Below are positions 22,111 through 33,920 of a stretch of DNA of 64,000 nt, piece by piece. The position numbers were made by a program, and so were the translations under genes. The DNA is from Tetrastigma voinierianum (lineage: Eukaryota; Streptophyta; Magnoliopsida; Vitales; Vitaceae): the NCBI GenBank assembly GCA_016808115.1, contig JAEQBH010002853.1, forward strand, positions 124,001 to 188,000, written 5' to 3'. The notes under the pieces were generated by a model. That model was given only the letters and a program-made list of their open reading frames with translations, did not search any database and was not told where the DNA came from. The first letter of the stretch is position 1. Each line of letters begins with the position of its first letter.

Positions 22111-22959
22111 GGATAGAGATAAAGGGTGGAAGATATTGAAGTGTTTCTGGAAGAAAAATCTGGCATGAGGTTTGGATTTGATCAGCAAAAATTTGCTCCC
22201 GAGATATCTTTGGAGTTGTATCTCTAAGTTGGAAAGAACAGTGAATCAAATGGGCTTGAAACAAGACACCTTGATCGATCTTTGTAAATTTAACAAAATT
22301 ATTTAATCTCCGCCTAACAAGGTAGAACCGCCTCGGGGAAAACAAAGACCGAGACACTAACCTTCTCCAAATTTTCCCCATGTTTAGCAAGCTTGTGTTT
22401 TAGATCCTCTGACATCATACCAAAAAAATCTGATAAGAGAAGGGAGGAGTGAGAAGCACAATTATACTTTTCTTTTTCCCATTGTATTTCTTCAACATCA
22501 TTAATATAGTTTAGAAAAGTTCATTGAAAAGTGTCTTGTGAATTGTTCTGTTATTGGACGATTTGGTTTGTTACTTTCAATAATGTTGCAACTAGAACAT
22601 ACATTGTGAAATTTGCTTTCGGTGGGACACAGTAGTTAGTCAGTTTGATAAAATGTGAATTGTTTGGATTGATTTATTTGAGTTAGTAAATTGGGTTGCT
22701 TGTGCCATGCTTAGTGTGTCTAAAGGGAATGGTTATTGTGTTTATGCTTTCATTGGTGAAATGGCATAACAAACACTGATTAAATCCAAACAATGCTGAG
22801 AGAGAAAAGAAGAGTGGGCTTCATTGAACTAAAGTAAGAAGTTGCAGTTTTAGTTTGAATTGGGTTTTAAATTAATTTAGGGAAAAGTATACAATTGAAA
22901 GAACAAATAAGATAGTGAAAATTTTGTGTGTATAAACCAATTAAGTCGATCTGAATTTG
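22111..22959 (+). other. Element-internal sequence, no recognised domain
   Basis: The stretch 22130-22400 is of mixed composition and may be the last coding piece of the extra ORF. From 22440 it is T-rich and non-coding and leads into the conserved 3' UTR. No start, motif or repeat was found. Confidence 0.4.
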
Positions 22960-23905
22960 GAAAAACAATACACATGGTCAAGAAAATTCTTACAACTTTG
23001 AGAGGAATTAGGAACATCTTCTGGGATGATTCATAATCAAGGATACAAGGTCCTAGAACTTGTTAGATTATTGGTTAAGGCGAAATCCTAGGTAAAAACA
23101 ACTAATAAGAAGTGATAGAGGCCATCTTTGGAAGTTTGAACATTTTCCAACCCTCTTAGTCATTATATGCAAAGCATACACTCTAGTTCCATGCTTTGAA
23201 CTAAAATGCCTAATTTCTTCAAATAGCAGCAATTAGAAACCTAAAATCCCTCATTTACAATAATCCTGCAGCAAAGAACCCCAAATTACTCGGTTTTAGA
23301 ATAAGAATGTTTACTGTGCAGAAAGGAACAAGTTTTGGGGAGTTTACATTACAAGGATGGATGAGGAAAAATAAATTGAAGAACTAGAGATAAAGAAAAA
23401 GAAGTTGAAAAAGGAATAAGTTTTGTCTTGTGGCCTATCTCTCTTGAACAATTAAGCTCGTAGGGGTGTTTCAACACCTAGTACCCTAATGCCAACTAGT
23501 ATGGGAGTTACTAGCCCAAAGTTCTCTAAGAGTGATAGAAAGCCTAAGAAGACAAAACATTGCACTATTCCAATTCTTTGACAATAGAGAGAAACGAAAA
23601 GAGTTCCAGTAAAAAGGAACTAAGTTGATAAGTTGAAAGTGGTAACCAAAGGAGACACAACATCTAAGATGATGTATAAAGCCAAGTTTGGGAGAGTTTA
23701 CATTACAAGAAAGGAAAATGATGAAAGATGAAGGCCATTATACAGAAAGGAAAAGTGAAATCTGGGTAATTTGCAGCCTAAAATTTCCAATTATCCACCC
23801 AATTACCCAAGCCTAATATTATAAGCCTAAAAGACCTCTTTGATCTTGAAGGTTGAATTTACCTACATTAGTGGAGATCAATATGAAAAACAAGCCTGAG
23901 ACTTT
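22960..23905 (+). mobile_element. 3' UTR of the large Athila-like element, homologous to 1-960
   Basis: Collinear with the UTR at the window start. Shared words include 'GGCGAAATCCTAGG', 'GATAGAGGCCATC' against 'TATAGGCCATC', a GGTGTTTCAACACC hairpin-like block at 23466, AAGTTTGGGAG at 23689, 'AAAAGACCTCTTTGAT', and 'TAGTGGAGA' near 23870. Conservation in order between two separate elements argues that this long non-coding region is a lineage feature and not chance sequence. Confidence 0.7.
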
Positions 23906-23911
23906 TGACGA

Positions 23912-25059
23912 GGTTTTCAGAGCCCGGCTAGGGGTATTGACCGGGGAGAGGAGAGATCGAGGGTGGGAGGAGTTCAACCGGAGTTGAATAGGGTTAGCCG
24001 GACGGATAGACCGTCTATATACAAGATAAAAATATATTTTTCTTGTATATAAAACTTAATTTTCATCGGTGATAAAATTAAGGAATACATCCAATACATA
24101 TTAAAGAGATACATCCATATGGGTAAGATTTACATAAATTAGTCCCACAACATCACTTCTTAGGAATCAGAATTTCCTTTTGAAATCTTTTCTGAGATCC
24201 GTATAAATAAATGAAAACTACAATGAAAGAAGTAAACAATTTTGCATAAACCCATCAACAAAATTACATAATCTTGAGAGATTAAAAAAATCAAACAAAT
24301 CAATGATCCATTTTAAAATACCCGATAGAACCCAAAAGAAAATCTTGGCGATATTTAGAATTATCTTTCTCAAACTCCATCAGAAAAATCACCTTTTTTT
24401 TTCTGCAAATTTTGCATAAAACCCATCATCAAATTTGAGATCCAGGCAGGTCAGCTCATATTTTCCCCTTTATTTCCCTATGCTCTTTGAACCAAATGTA
24501 AGAAATAGGTATAGGATCTGAGTCTCCTCCTCCGGTCGCTTGGTTTTCTCATAAATGGGTGATTCGCCTAAAAAACACCGAGATCTGAAAAATGGGTATA
24601 GTATGTGAGTCTCCTCCTGTCATGGAGATCTTGCTTAGTTTATGAGCACCAAAAAGGGTTTCTCTCCGAATACGAACGAGATTTGGAGATGAGGACCTGT
24701 TTTTGTGAAGAAGCTCTAAACATATAACAAAAAAAATTGAATAATTTTTGGACGGTGATGGTGGAAGGTGGTGTGATCGGCGGCGATGGTGGAGCGGCTA
24801 CTTCACTGGCGCCTGGCGCTCGACCAAGGAGGAAAACCAAGAGAGCCATGACGGCATAATTCATTTTTTGATTTTAACATTAAAAAATCAATTAAAAAAG
24901 TGAAATCGGCTAACGGAACCCGGTCATCCAGTTGCCAGGTTCGGCAGTGCCACTGGTTTTATCGGGTTTTGCAGTGCCAGACTTCGGTTGGGCGGGCCGG
25001 TCCGTCTCAAAGCCCTCGATTTTTAGAGTTGAGCCGTAGGCCGATCGGTTTTAACAACC
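23912..25059 (+). mobile_element. Non-autonomous MULE-like element with 9-bp target duplication
   Basis: It interrupts the Athila 3' UTR. Flanks are TTTTGACGA (23903-23911) and TTTTGACTA (25060-25068), a 9-bp direct repeat with one mismatch, the size typical of Mutator-like insertions. The ends are GGTTTTCAGAGCCCGG and, inverted, GGTTGTTAAAACCGATCGG, and both subterminal parts are rich in CCGGT/ACCGG words (for example 23938-24010 and 24915-25050). The middle is AT-rich with a partial 98-bp duplication ('GAGTCTCCTCCT' at about 24520 and 24608). The 74-residue minus-strand frame 24640-24864 has no recognisable family. No transposase. Confidence 0.6.
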
Positions 25060-25068
25060 TTTTGACTA

Positions 25069-25404
25069 GTTTTCTAAGGGAGATCCCGGAAGATTAACTA
25101 ATTCAGCAAGAAGATGAAAAGGAAAGAAGACCTACACACTCCTGAGAGCAGATCAGTAGTGAAATTGTTTCATGTAGTATTCATCAGTTTATTTGTAATA
25201 GAGGTTGAAAACATTCCTATTTCTCGGTTGAAATAAAGTTTGAAGTAATCTCACATGAATCTTCTTGTTCAAGTCAAAGGTGGAATAAAGGATTATCTTT
25301 GTAAACAGAAAATGTCCTTCAAAATAAAGTTCAATTATTTGAGGACAAACAAATCTTTTTTTTCTTTACTTGGGGACAAGCAAAATTTTAAGTTTAGGGG
25401 AATT
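25069..25404 (+). other. End of 3' UTR with polypurine tract
   Basis: The UTR resumes after the MULE. GAGGACAAAC (about 25341) and GGGGACAAGC (about 25372) repeat the GAGGACAAGC motif seen at 1211. The polypurine tract AAGTTTAGGGGAA (25390-25402) lies directly before the TGATAAGTCA start of the 3' LTR at 25405, where plus-strand DNA synthesis would be primed. Confidence 0.65.
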
Positions 25405-28400
25405 TGATAAGTCAAAAAATCATTGAATTTTTAGTCCATCTTTCTGATTTTATTACAATGTAATTGCTTGTTTTTATGCAGAAATATGTACGATTTACCA
25501 AATTTATATTTTGCAGAAATTTATAGCATAAATGAAAATTCAGTGAGATCGAAGTGAAAGCGAGTTCAATAGCCAAGGTGGTCGCGTGAATCGAGGAGTT
25601 ACGACCAAGTCATACTATCTTGAATGAAAAGGCATTTGTGACAAAGAGGATTCTTTGAAAGAGACGGAAAAAGGGCTTCAAGGAAGGATTTCATGTCGGC
25701 AGCGCCCGATACGAGGAGTCGCGACCTTTGAAGGAAGACAACTCGTTGAAACAAAAGGTGAGGTCACGACTATGAATGGTGATGACTAAGCTTACAGGTC
25801 TCTACAAATCGAGGTTAGTCTTCTTGACAAAAATATGCAGAGTTGGGACTCAATCGAGTCGCGACAGACTAATATCGCGACATACATTTAAGCAACTAGG
25901 ACGAGCATAGATGAAAAGCCACCATTAATGTCGAAGAACCGCAGCTTTGAGGTCGCGACATAGAAAGAAGACATTGTTAGTAGCAAGCCAAAATTGATGT
26001 TGCGACAAAAATGTAAGCTGAGGACACCAATCAAGGTCGCGACTAGGAATTCATGTCGCGACATAAAAATGAGCTGAACAGTTAAAACTGTTTTGACTAA
26101 GAAGTGAGGTTGCAACAGGATGGGGAAAAATGATGTCGCGACATGCTTTTAAGGTCGCGACATAAATTTCAGCAAGGAGAAGAAACGATTAGGTCGTGAC
26201 CTAAATCCCATCCTGACGAAGACAATGAAAGACAAACAATTTTAAATTACGTGACTTACTTGAAAGAGGGAGGCGTGACCCGAATGGCGTGAACCATGAA
26301 ATGATCGTAGCGAGCCTTAAAATCGAGAAATTCATAGCTTGAAATGCGATGAACCTTGAACAATTATGTGCGACCATGGTACGAGGTCGCGAGTATATGT
26401 TACCGACAAAAGGAAGAAATGATCGGTCGAGGACGGAAATAGAAAATTGAATGGAAAGCGTGAGTTAAGAATGAGGTTGCGGCCCGGATGGGAAGAAAGC
26501 ATGGTCGCGGCATACTTTTGAGGAGTCCCGCAGCCCGGGGTGCGATGATTAAAGAAATTGCGGTCGCGACTGTCCCACGTCCACGGAGATAAAGAAGAAC
26601 TCGCGAGACCCGGTAATTTTTAGTCGCGACACAGCAGAGGCTCAAGACAAGCGGACGTGGCGCAAATAAAGAATTGATAAGATAAGCTAACAAAATGATA
26701 TTGAGCTATGGGTGAGATGTGAACAAATATGATGAGCGAAAGTTAGGTCGCGACATCAAATTGAGGTCGCGACACCAATTCCTAGAAACAAGAAAAAGGA
26801 GGTCGCAACCAGAGTTCTTATTACTGAAAATTAACACGGTCACGACAAAGAATTCATGTCGCGACCACTAATTAAATGCAACTGAAGAAACAAGTCGCAA
26901 TAGAAAACATCAGGTTGCAGCTCAACAATTGCAAGAACAAAGTGAAGGAACGTTGCGACCTTGATTCACGAGGTCACGGCCGGACTTGACGGACCGGACT
27001 AAGGGTTTCATGTCGCGACACCGTTCTCGAGACCCGACCTAATTGGAAATTGGGCCAGCATTAGGGAAATCCACTTGGAGCTTTGGAATTAGGCCTAATT
27101 TCTAAAAGTTATAAATAGGCATAAACAGTTTTAGTAAAGTAGCTCTTTTTCTTTTTGGAACCCAGAACTAGGGAAGAAGAAAACTCAATACATATTTTTA
27201 GAATATATTTTCTTTTCTTTTCTTTTCTTTTCTTTTTCTGGATCTAAACCAGTAATCTTTGTAGAAGTAGCCAAGAATTTGGATTTAATTTATGATTTTC
27301 TTTACAATTCTCTTTGCTTGAATTTAGTGAAATCTGAAACAATTGCGGAATTACGTTTCTTCGGTTCATTGCAATTACAGTGGGTGTACTTGATCAATGC
27401 TCCATTGTAGATTGTGATGCAGTTTTTTTAGAACACAGCTTCACTAGATTGGATTTATTGCTAGCTACAGTCTTTTCTACATGAATTAGAGAGAGAATTA
27501 CCTGGATTGGAATTTATTTAGTTGATGTGTTATTGAATGGACCAGTTCCCAATAGTAGTATCGAATACCCTTCCAAGGTATGTATCCTGCTCTGATTTTC
27601 AGGAGACCCTGCGAGTGACACGAGAGATGGAATAAGAGTTTGCCGAAACATTCATTTGGTAGTGCCTCTTTAGGCTAACTCAGAAAAACTATTAAACTCA
27701 AGTTTTCCTTAGATAAATTCTAATTCACTGTAATTAATGTTGGAGGGAATGTTATCAATTTAAATAATCAAAGATTTCGCAGCAATGCGATTTGAAGCTC
27801 TTGAACTATATTTAGCTGAGGTCTAATCAGGGAATAGAAATATCCACTAGATTTAAAGGATGAGTCATCAAATCAAGTTGTAGAAATTTTGCAACAACCA
27901 CACTTACTTGGGGAAACTAAAGAAATGCAGATCCTCAAGAAATGGGATGAAGTATTGAAAGAAAAATACCTAGATCTTGTAAAGATTGTGCGGGAACACA
28001 AATGGCCGGGTTGGACCCTTGTCCTTGAGAAGCCGAGGCATCTTAGAGCAGATCCCGAATCGAGGAACAAAGCAGTGCTTGATACATGATGGTGCAGAAA
28101 TTGGTTGTTTCACAGTACTTCCTTGATAGTGTTCATTTCTCACAGAGAACTGATTCAGTCCAGTATTTTATTTTATTTTTTTGTTATTTGTTTTATTATC
28201 ATAAATTCAACTCTCTTTTACTTTTAGGTGTATTCTCTAGAACAATTATTTTTCTAATTAAGCTGAGAAACTGTCACATGGAGGTTCAAATAATATGGAT
28301 CTTGAGTAGTTGGGGTAGTTGAACTTCAAATTCTTGTCAATCTCTGTGGGAATGATATCTGGACTTACATCCAATTTTTACTACTTGAATGACCTATGCA

Positions 28401-28563
28401 CGTGCAGTGTCATAGACTAATCCCATTATTAATTTCAGAACATAAATTCAGTTTTATTCATTTTCAAACAATTCTCTTCAACTTTGACATAAATGCAGGA
28501 GAATTGTAAGGCTCCTATATAAATGTTAAATTGAGTGGTTTAGTCTATATCTTCACAGGCAAA
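25405..28563 (+). repeat. 3' LTR of the large Athila-like element
   Basis: Starts TGATAAGTCA after the polypurine tract. It is collinear with 10525-13670, with the palindrome array (25855-27020), TATA box at 27110-27119, TTTTC run (about 27211-27240) and end near 28563. The R/U5 half is much better matched between the two LTRs than the array half. Parts of the array (about 26200-26660) are strongly disturbed and CpG-rich. Frames inside (25888-26115, 26400-26693, 27873-28070 and others) are not genes. Confidence 0.8.
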
Positions 28564-28699
28564 CTGCGTCTGTGTACGTCCACTCACGGTGATTGGGCGG
28601 GTGTCCCATAACTGAGTTCCTATAGGAACAAATCGACTGCGGTAGTGAGGATTGATGGAATGGTAACATGGCCCTTACCACACTGGTTGTAAGCGAAAT

Positions 28700-29338
28700 A
28701 TCGTCACCGGAGATGATGCGACCTAGCCCTAGCCTTGGCAGTCAGCCGCGGCCTTGTCTGAAATCATACTTGAGTAGAAGTCTTCTACTTCTTCCTCGAG
28801 CTAGAAGAAGAAGGTTGACTCTCCTTCCTCTTATATTTAACAACACCCGCATCCAGGATGTTCTGTGCATCATCCACTTCTCTCTCAATGGCCATAGTTG
28901 TCATGACCATCAAGTCCAAGTCAGAAGAAGTCCCATAATTTTACCCCAGATAGACAATTTTAGACCATCCTTAATTTTCTCACCTTGGCCATATCTGTGG
29001 CCACATAATCCTCAGCAAAATGGGTTGACTCTGTGAACTTAGCCACGTACTCAAGAATTGTCATTGTTCCTTGTCTAAATTCTAGGAACTCCCGAGCTTT
29101 TACATGTTGAGCAGATGCCAAGAAATACTTTTCCATGAAGAGCCCACGGAACTCTTCCCATGTCATGGCCTCTAAGTCTCTTGAGGCTTTGATCCAATCC
29201 CACCATACCTGGGATTCACCCTCTGGTTGGAACATAGCTTGCTTCATCTTAGTGGCATCGAAGGTGATCTCCATAGCCTCCAAGATCTTATCAAACTGTC
29301 GAAACCAATAATTAGCTATCATCGAGTCCCCTCCTCCC
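28700..29338 (-). pseudogene. gag of the minus-strand chromovirus fragment
   Basis: The frame 29322-28960 gives 120 residues with 'ANYWFRQFDKILEAMEITFD', 'ESQVWWDWIKASRDLEAMTW', 'EEFRGLFMEKYFLASAQHVK' and 'EFLEFRQGTMTILEYVAKFT'. This is the retrotransposon gag family (capsid) in its Tekay-like form. C-terminal text after a shift includes 'MAIEREVDDAQNILDAGV' and a Ser-rich tail (about 28900-28780), where a zinc knuckle would follow but is not seen. The N-terminus, 29340-29830, is too broken to read. Pol is absent. Confidence 0.85.
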
Positions 29339-29830
29339 CTTAAGGTTAGAGGATGATGTGCTTTGAATCTCTAGAGGTTACTCGACCCTCCCTAGCTTAC
29401 AGTTTCACTAGCCTGTGCAATTGTAGAAATCGCCACGCCAATAGCTTCCATGAAAGCTTATTGGTGAGACGATTATTAGTTGGTTATCCTGCAACACTAC
29501 CTCGGCGTCCTCTTCCTCACCTCCAACCATATACATAAGTCGGATAGCAATGGGAGTCTTACATAACATCCAGAATGGATCATGACTTTGATCTAACTAA
29601 GGGTGCCCTAGGCGACTATTAATAGACATCACATGCGAACTATTCCGTGTTTTCGAACTCACAGGTTATGTTCTCTAACCTTTAGTGTTCATTTTTCCCT
29701 ATATACATTCTACCATATATATTATTCACGCAATATGTAACACACAATCACATAACACAAAAAATGAATGCACAATGAATGCAATGGTCTAAACCCATAC
29801 CCATCAACTCCTAGGTAATCATAAACCTAG

Positions 29831-29842
29831 GCTCTAATACCA
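29831..29842 (-). other. Primer-binding site, initiator tRNA-Met type
   Basis: On the minus strand TGGTATTAGAGC differs at one base from TGGTATCAGAGC, the complement of the plant initiator tRNA-Met 3' end. It directly follows the end of the minus-strand LTR and gives that fragment's direction. Confidence 0.85.
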
Positions 29843-31924
29843 GACGTGACACCCCAGCTTCGGAGTCGGGTTGACGACTATCGGCAGTGGAAATATCTAT
29901 GGATATATATCCCGGTACCCACCTTGTCTAATCCCATTAGTGGGATCCATTCATCCGATCTGGTAATCACATGCCTACACCACGACACCATCTTTGTAAG
30001 CGTGGATCATAATTACCTGTGGATAACGTGTGTCTCAATGCCATAATATCCAGTCCCATTAATCGGGATCCGTTTAGCCACGTTCAATAAACATTTTATG
30101 TTATTTTCAAAACATATTACTATGAGTTTAATCACAAACTCTATTACATACACAGGCATATGCCAAAACTAGTTCTTTCCAAAGTTTTTACAAAAAGAAC
30201 TATACGTACGCGGTCGGCTTTTCTTGACTCGGCGAATGAGAGCCGGAGTCACCGGTGCCTTGCACTTGAAATGTTTTCCTATGGGTGAACCACGCCCGAG
30301 TAGAGAGACTCCCTACATGGGCTAATACCCCCTATTACACATGCAATGTTCGCGGACATTCATATATATCAGCACATTCAGTATAATGATGCAATTCTAT
30401 CTGAGTCACTACATGCAGCCATGAAATGAGATGAGACTCACTCAATGCATGAAAAATCCAAGTCATCACACAATGCATAGCCAATGTGTGATAACATCAA
30501 TCTTCGATGAATTTCATCCAATGATCACTTTGAAACAAAATCAATTTTTAGAAATCAAAGCGAGTTGGATGTTTTCACCTCCGGATCATTTTATTAACAA
30601 AACATGTGTCACCCGGGTGAAACGAATTTTCGAGTCTCGCTGCGAACCCGCACACATGCCTCTGCTTTCATTGGCTTTCACCGTTGGACATATAAGTATA
30701 ACCAAAAATATCGGGTCTTTCACCCGAGGGGGTATCTATCCCTGCTTGCTACTACCCGACACAAGTTTTCATGCTCTACGAACAATGGAACTCCATTGAA
30801 CTTCGTTCAATGTATCGAGTCCACTCATCAACCACCAAGGATGGTGTGTGATGGCACCATTTCATACTCTGCGAACAACAAATCCGCTGAACTTCATTCA
30901 ACGTATCGAGCCCACTCATCAACCACAAAGGATTGTGTGTGATGGCACGTACACTTACGCCCCATGAATCGTTACCTCCAATGCATATGCAATGCATTAT
31001 GCCACTGCATATCAATACCATGTCTCATATGTAATGAATGCCATATGGACAATAAATCATGTATCATGGACAATTATATCGAAAGCATATGCTTTCCAAC
31101 ATTTCATCTCAATTTCAATATATTAAATTCATATATCAACATTCAATAAATAACTATCACCAAGTAAGTCAATCAAAAGCAAGCAAAGACGACTTGGTTC
31201 TCAAGACCTGGTGGCACCAGAAGATGCTCAGTAGTCCACACATACAGCCATCACAGGCCACACAAACATGCCATACTCAGGCCACACAAACATGCCATAT
31301 AGGCCACACATCAAGCCCCATAAGGGCCAATAAGGATGATCTTTGAAACAGTCAGAGAAGTTCAGCCCCAAAATCAGTACAAAATCAACATTGAAAACCA
31401 GTCCCGGAATTCGAACACAAACTAAGAGACAGCCTAAGTTGTTGTAGTTCTGGGAAATGGACCATAACTTGAGTTGTAGAGGTCCAATTTGGGTGATTCA
31501 AAAGCCTAACATCAAGTTCACAGTTGCATCTACAATTTCTATGAAGGACTCGAGTCCAAATTCCCTATGTTTCCTAACCTAAAACTGGTGCTAAAATCCG
31601 GCTAGTGCGTAGGATCAAAACAAGGCAGCATTCCCATATTTTACAAACAGCCCCTTAGGGTGAAAATAAACCAAAGTAGGAAGAATCTCTACCTCTTGGA
31701 GTGTAGCCCTCGTCAGGGAATATCTGATTGCTTCTTGGTCAGTAGGAGTTCCGACCATCGAGGAATTTTCGGCTTCCTTTTTCTCCATCTTTCTCTCTCC
31801 TTTCTTCTCCTTCTCCCTCTCTTTCTTTCTTTCTTTCTTTTCCTCTCTCTTTTTTTCCCCCTTCTCCTTCTTTCTATTCCCAACCCTCACAAACTAGTCT
31901 CCTCCCATTTTATAGACATTTCCA
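29843..31924 (-). repeat. Chromovirus LTR (minus strand), U3 start truncated
   Basis: The reverse complement matches 34735-38034. Matching landmarks are the TATA box (31907-31914 on the minus strand), the R-region words around 31620-31720, and the U5 end ('...GGTGTCAC'). It contains two tandem copies of a roughly 100-bp unit (about 30790-30960) and three short 'AGGCCACACAAACATGCCATA' type units (31250-31310). U3 upstream of the TATA box is lost at 31924. Frames inside are not genes. Confidence 0.8.
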
Positions 31925-32780
31925 TTCATGAATCTTATGCATAGTATTCAACTATTTAGATCCCGGGTTATTGTGGTTTTGATTGCGACATCTTGATCCT
32001 CCCAAGTCGGAGGAGCATGAGGATCATTTGAGGATTGTTCTCTAGCTTTGAGAGACCATCAATTGTATGCCAAATTCAGTAAATGCTTGAATTTGGCTTC
32101 TGAGAAAATTGAATTCTTGGGTCATGTGGTATCGGCAGTGTCTCGGGTGGACCCGAGAGAAGCATGGGGCGGTTATGGAGTAAGAAGACCCGAAGTCAGA
32201 ATCGCCCGAGATCTGTAGTTTCTTGGGTTAGCGAGGGAGTATTACGGGAGGTTGGGACTTCTCTCGACTAGCTACTCCTATGTTAAAATTAACCCAAAAA
32301 GAGGTCAAGTTTGAGTAGAATGACATATGTGTGAGAGGGCATTCCAGGAATTGAAAATGAGGCTTACTTTAGCTCCTATTCTGATAGTCCCCGAGGGAGA
32401 CGAGGTATGTGTATTGACCTGCCGTAATGATTTGGATGTGTTTTGATGCGATCGAGAGAAGGGTTATGGCTTATGGTTCTTTGCAGTTAAAGAATCACGA
32501 GCAGAATTACCCTACGCATGATATGGAGTTGGCGGCCATTGTCTTTGCCTTGAAGATATGGCGCCACTACCTGTATGGTGAGTAGTTCGAGGTGTTTTCG
32601 GACCACAAAAGTCTAAAATACATCTTTACCCAACGGGACCTCAATATGAGGCAGTGGAGGTGGATAGAGTATTTGAAGGATTATGACTTCACTTTGCATT
32701 ACCATCCCGATAAAGCAAATATGGTGGCTGATGCACTCAACCGGAAGTCACGGGGAGTATTGGCTGGTATAGCTTCTTGA
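31925..32780 (+). pseudogene. RT C-terminal part and RNase H (chromovirus)
   Basis: RT begins mid-palm: '(F)MNLMHS' then text related to the catalytic F-I-D-D box (31970-32005), shifted so the box is not readable as protein. 'EHEDHLRIVL' (32010) and 'LYAKFSKCEFWLEKIEFLGH' (32059-32115, with shifts) follow. RNase H ends in the frame 32592-32780: 'FSDHKSLKYIFTQRDLNMRQ' and 'FTLHYHPDKANMVADALNRK', where the D in 'VADAL' is the last RNase H carboxylate. Several stops. Confidence 0.88.
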
Positions 32781-32989
32781 GAGTGGCGGAGGCTCGAGGT
32801 TGTAGGACGGTTTAGCCTACAGTACAGTGATCAGGCTCAGGGTATTTTGGGGAGTTTAGTGGCTACGCCTTCCCTATTGAGCAAAATTGATTAAGTCTAG
32901 GGACAGATATAGAATGTGTCCATCAGGGTAGGGTACCATCAGTGCATTAATGACCAAGGCTAGGCCATTCACACATATGGTAGTCTTGT

Positions 32990-33920
32990 TATGGGAGGCG
33001 TGGTGTAGTTCCCGATCGACAAATTTGAGAGAGGAGATCCTTAAGGAGCTCCACTTCTCTCGTTTTGCTGTACATCCAGATGGCATGAAGATGTACCATG
33101 ATCTTCGTCTCCAGTATTACTAGAGTGGAATGAATCAAGAAGTTGGGGATTTTGTTCGTCGGTGTCTCACATGTCAGCACGTAAAAGTTGAACACTAAAG
33201 GCCGGTAGGGTTACTCCAGCCATTGGAGGTAGTGGAGTGGAAGTGAGTGAACGTCACAATGGATTTTGTGACTCACTTTTCACGGACATCGCGACGGCAT
33301 GACGCAGTGTGGGTGATCGTAGACCAGCTCACAAAGTTGGTACACTTTTTGGTTGTGCAGATGACCTTCACTCTAGAGGAATTCTGCAGGTTATACATAC
33401 GAGAGATTGTTCGGTTACATGGAGTGTCAGTCTCTATAGTGTCGGACTAGGATCCCAGGTTTACAGCTCATTTTTAGGAGAGCTTCCAACGAGAAATGGG
33501 GACACAGTTAATGTTGAGCATTGCTTTTCATCCCTAGAGGACGGTCAGTCAAAGAAGACCATCCAAACGTTAGAGGACATGCTATGAGCATGTGTGCAGA
33601 TGTAAGAATTGGTACGGGAAGAGCATTTACCCTTGGTAGAATTTGCCTATAACAATAGTTATCAGGTGAGCATACAGATGGCACCTTATGAGGCACTATA
33701 TGGGAGGCCATGTCGATCTTCGGTTTGTTGGACGGAGGTGGGAGAGAGATCCTCCATAGGTCCGGATTTGATAAAGGACACCTCGGAGAAGGTGGACTTG
33801 ATACGGAAGCGTCTTCTCATGGCTCAGAGCCGACAGAAAAACTACATCGATAGACGACAACAACCTCTAGAATTTGAGGTGGGAGATCATGTCTCCTTGA
33901 AGGTGATGACTAAAAAATGA
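32990..33920 (+). pseudogene. Integrase (chromovirus), catalytic Glu replaced
   Basis: Zinc-binding region about 33040-33190 ('HFSRFAVHPDGMKMYHDL', '...CLTCQ'). The core begins 'NVTMDFVTHFSRTSRRHDAV' (33247) with the first Asp. 'RLYIREIVRLHGVSVSIVSD' holds the second Asp and is followed at once by a TAG. The block near 33540-33580 reads 'GQSKKTIQTLEDML', where the family has a Glu at the first Lys, so the third catalytic residue is lost (GAG to AAG). 'EEHLPLVEFAYNNSYQ' and 'MAPYEALYGRPCRSSVCWTE' are the C-terminal conserved blocks in 33609-33920. Confidence 0.9.

Larger units (their letters stand above)
10525..28563 (+). mobile_element. Large Athila-like Ty3/gypsy element with two 3.1-kb LTRs
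   Basis: Two direct repeats (10525-13670 and 25405-28563) enclose gag, protease, RT-RNase H, integrase, an extra ORF and a long 3' UTR in the order expected of the Athila lineage. Total length is about 18 kb, of which about 1.15 kb is a nested MULE-like element (23912-25059). All coding frames are broken. The LTRs differ by many substitutions and small gaps, so the insertion is not recent. The first bases of the 5' LTR (the TGATAAGTCA of the 3' copy) are not recognisable, and no target duplication was found. Confidence 0.8.
28600..31924 (-). mobile_element. Chromovirus (Tekay/Del-like) fragment, minus strand: LTR, PBS, gag
   Basis: On the minus strand the order is LTR (31924-29843), tRNA-Met PBS (29842-29831), leader and gag (to about 28700). 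It is cut at both ends: the start of U3 is missing at 31924, where the plus-strand fragment begins, and gag ends near 28600 against the Athila-like LTR. Its LTR matches the one at 34386-38034 in inverted orientation. Confidence 0.8.

Noticed and set aside
21779..22390. 203-residue minus-strand frame rich in Ser, Pro, Leu and Phe
   Set aside because: It is the reverse reading of the GGA/GA simple repeat; low-complexity composition and overlapping frames in other registers show that it is not a gene.
24640..24864. 74-residue minus-strand frame starting with a hydrophobic stretch like a signal peptide
   Set aside because: It lies inside the MULE-like element, has no second exon or family resemblance, and the length is within chance.
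30431..31346. Overlapping frames of 61-122 residues
   Set aside because: Inside the chromovirus LTR, with no family resemblance; the region is non-coding in this lineage.
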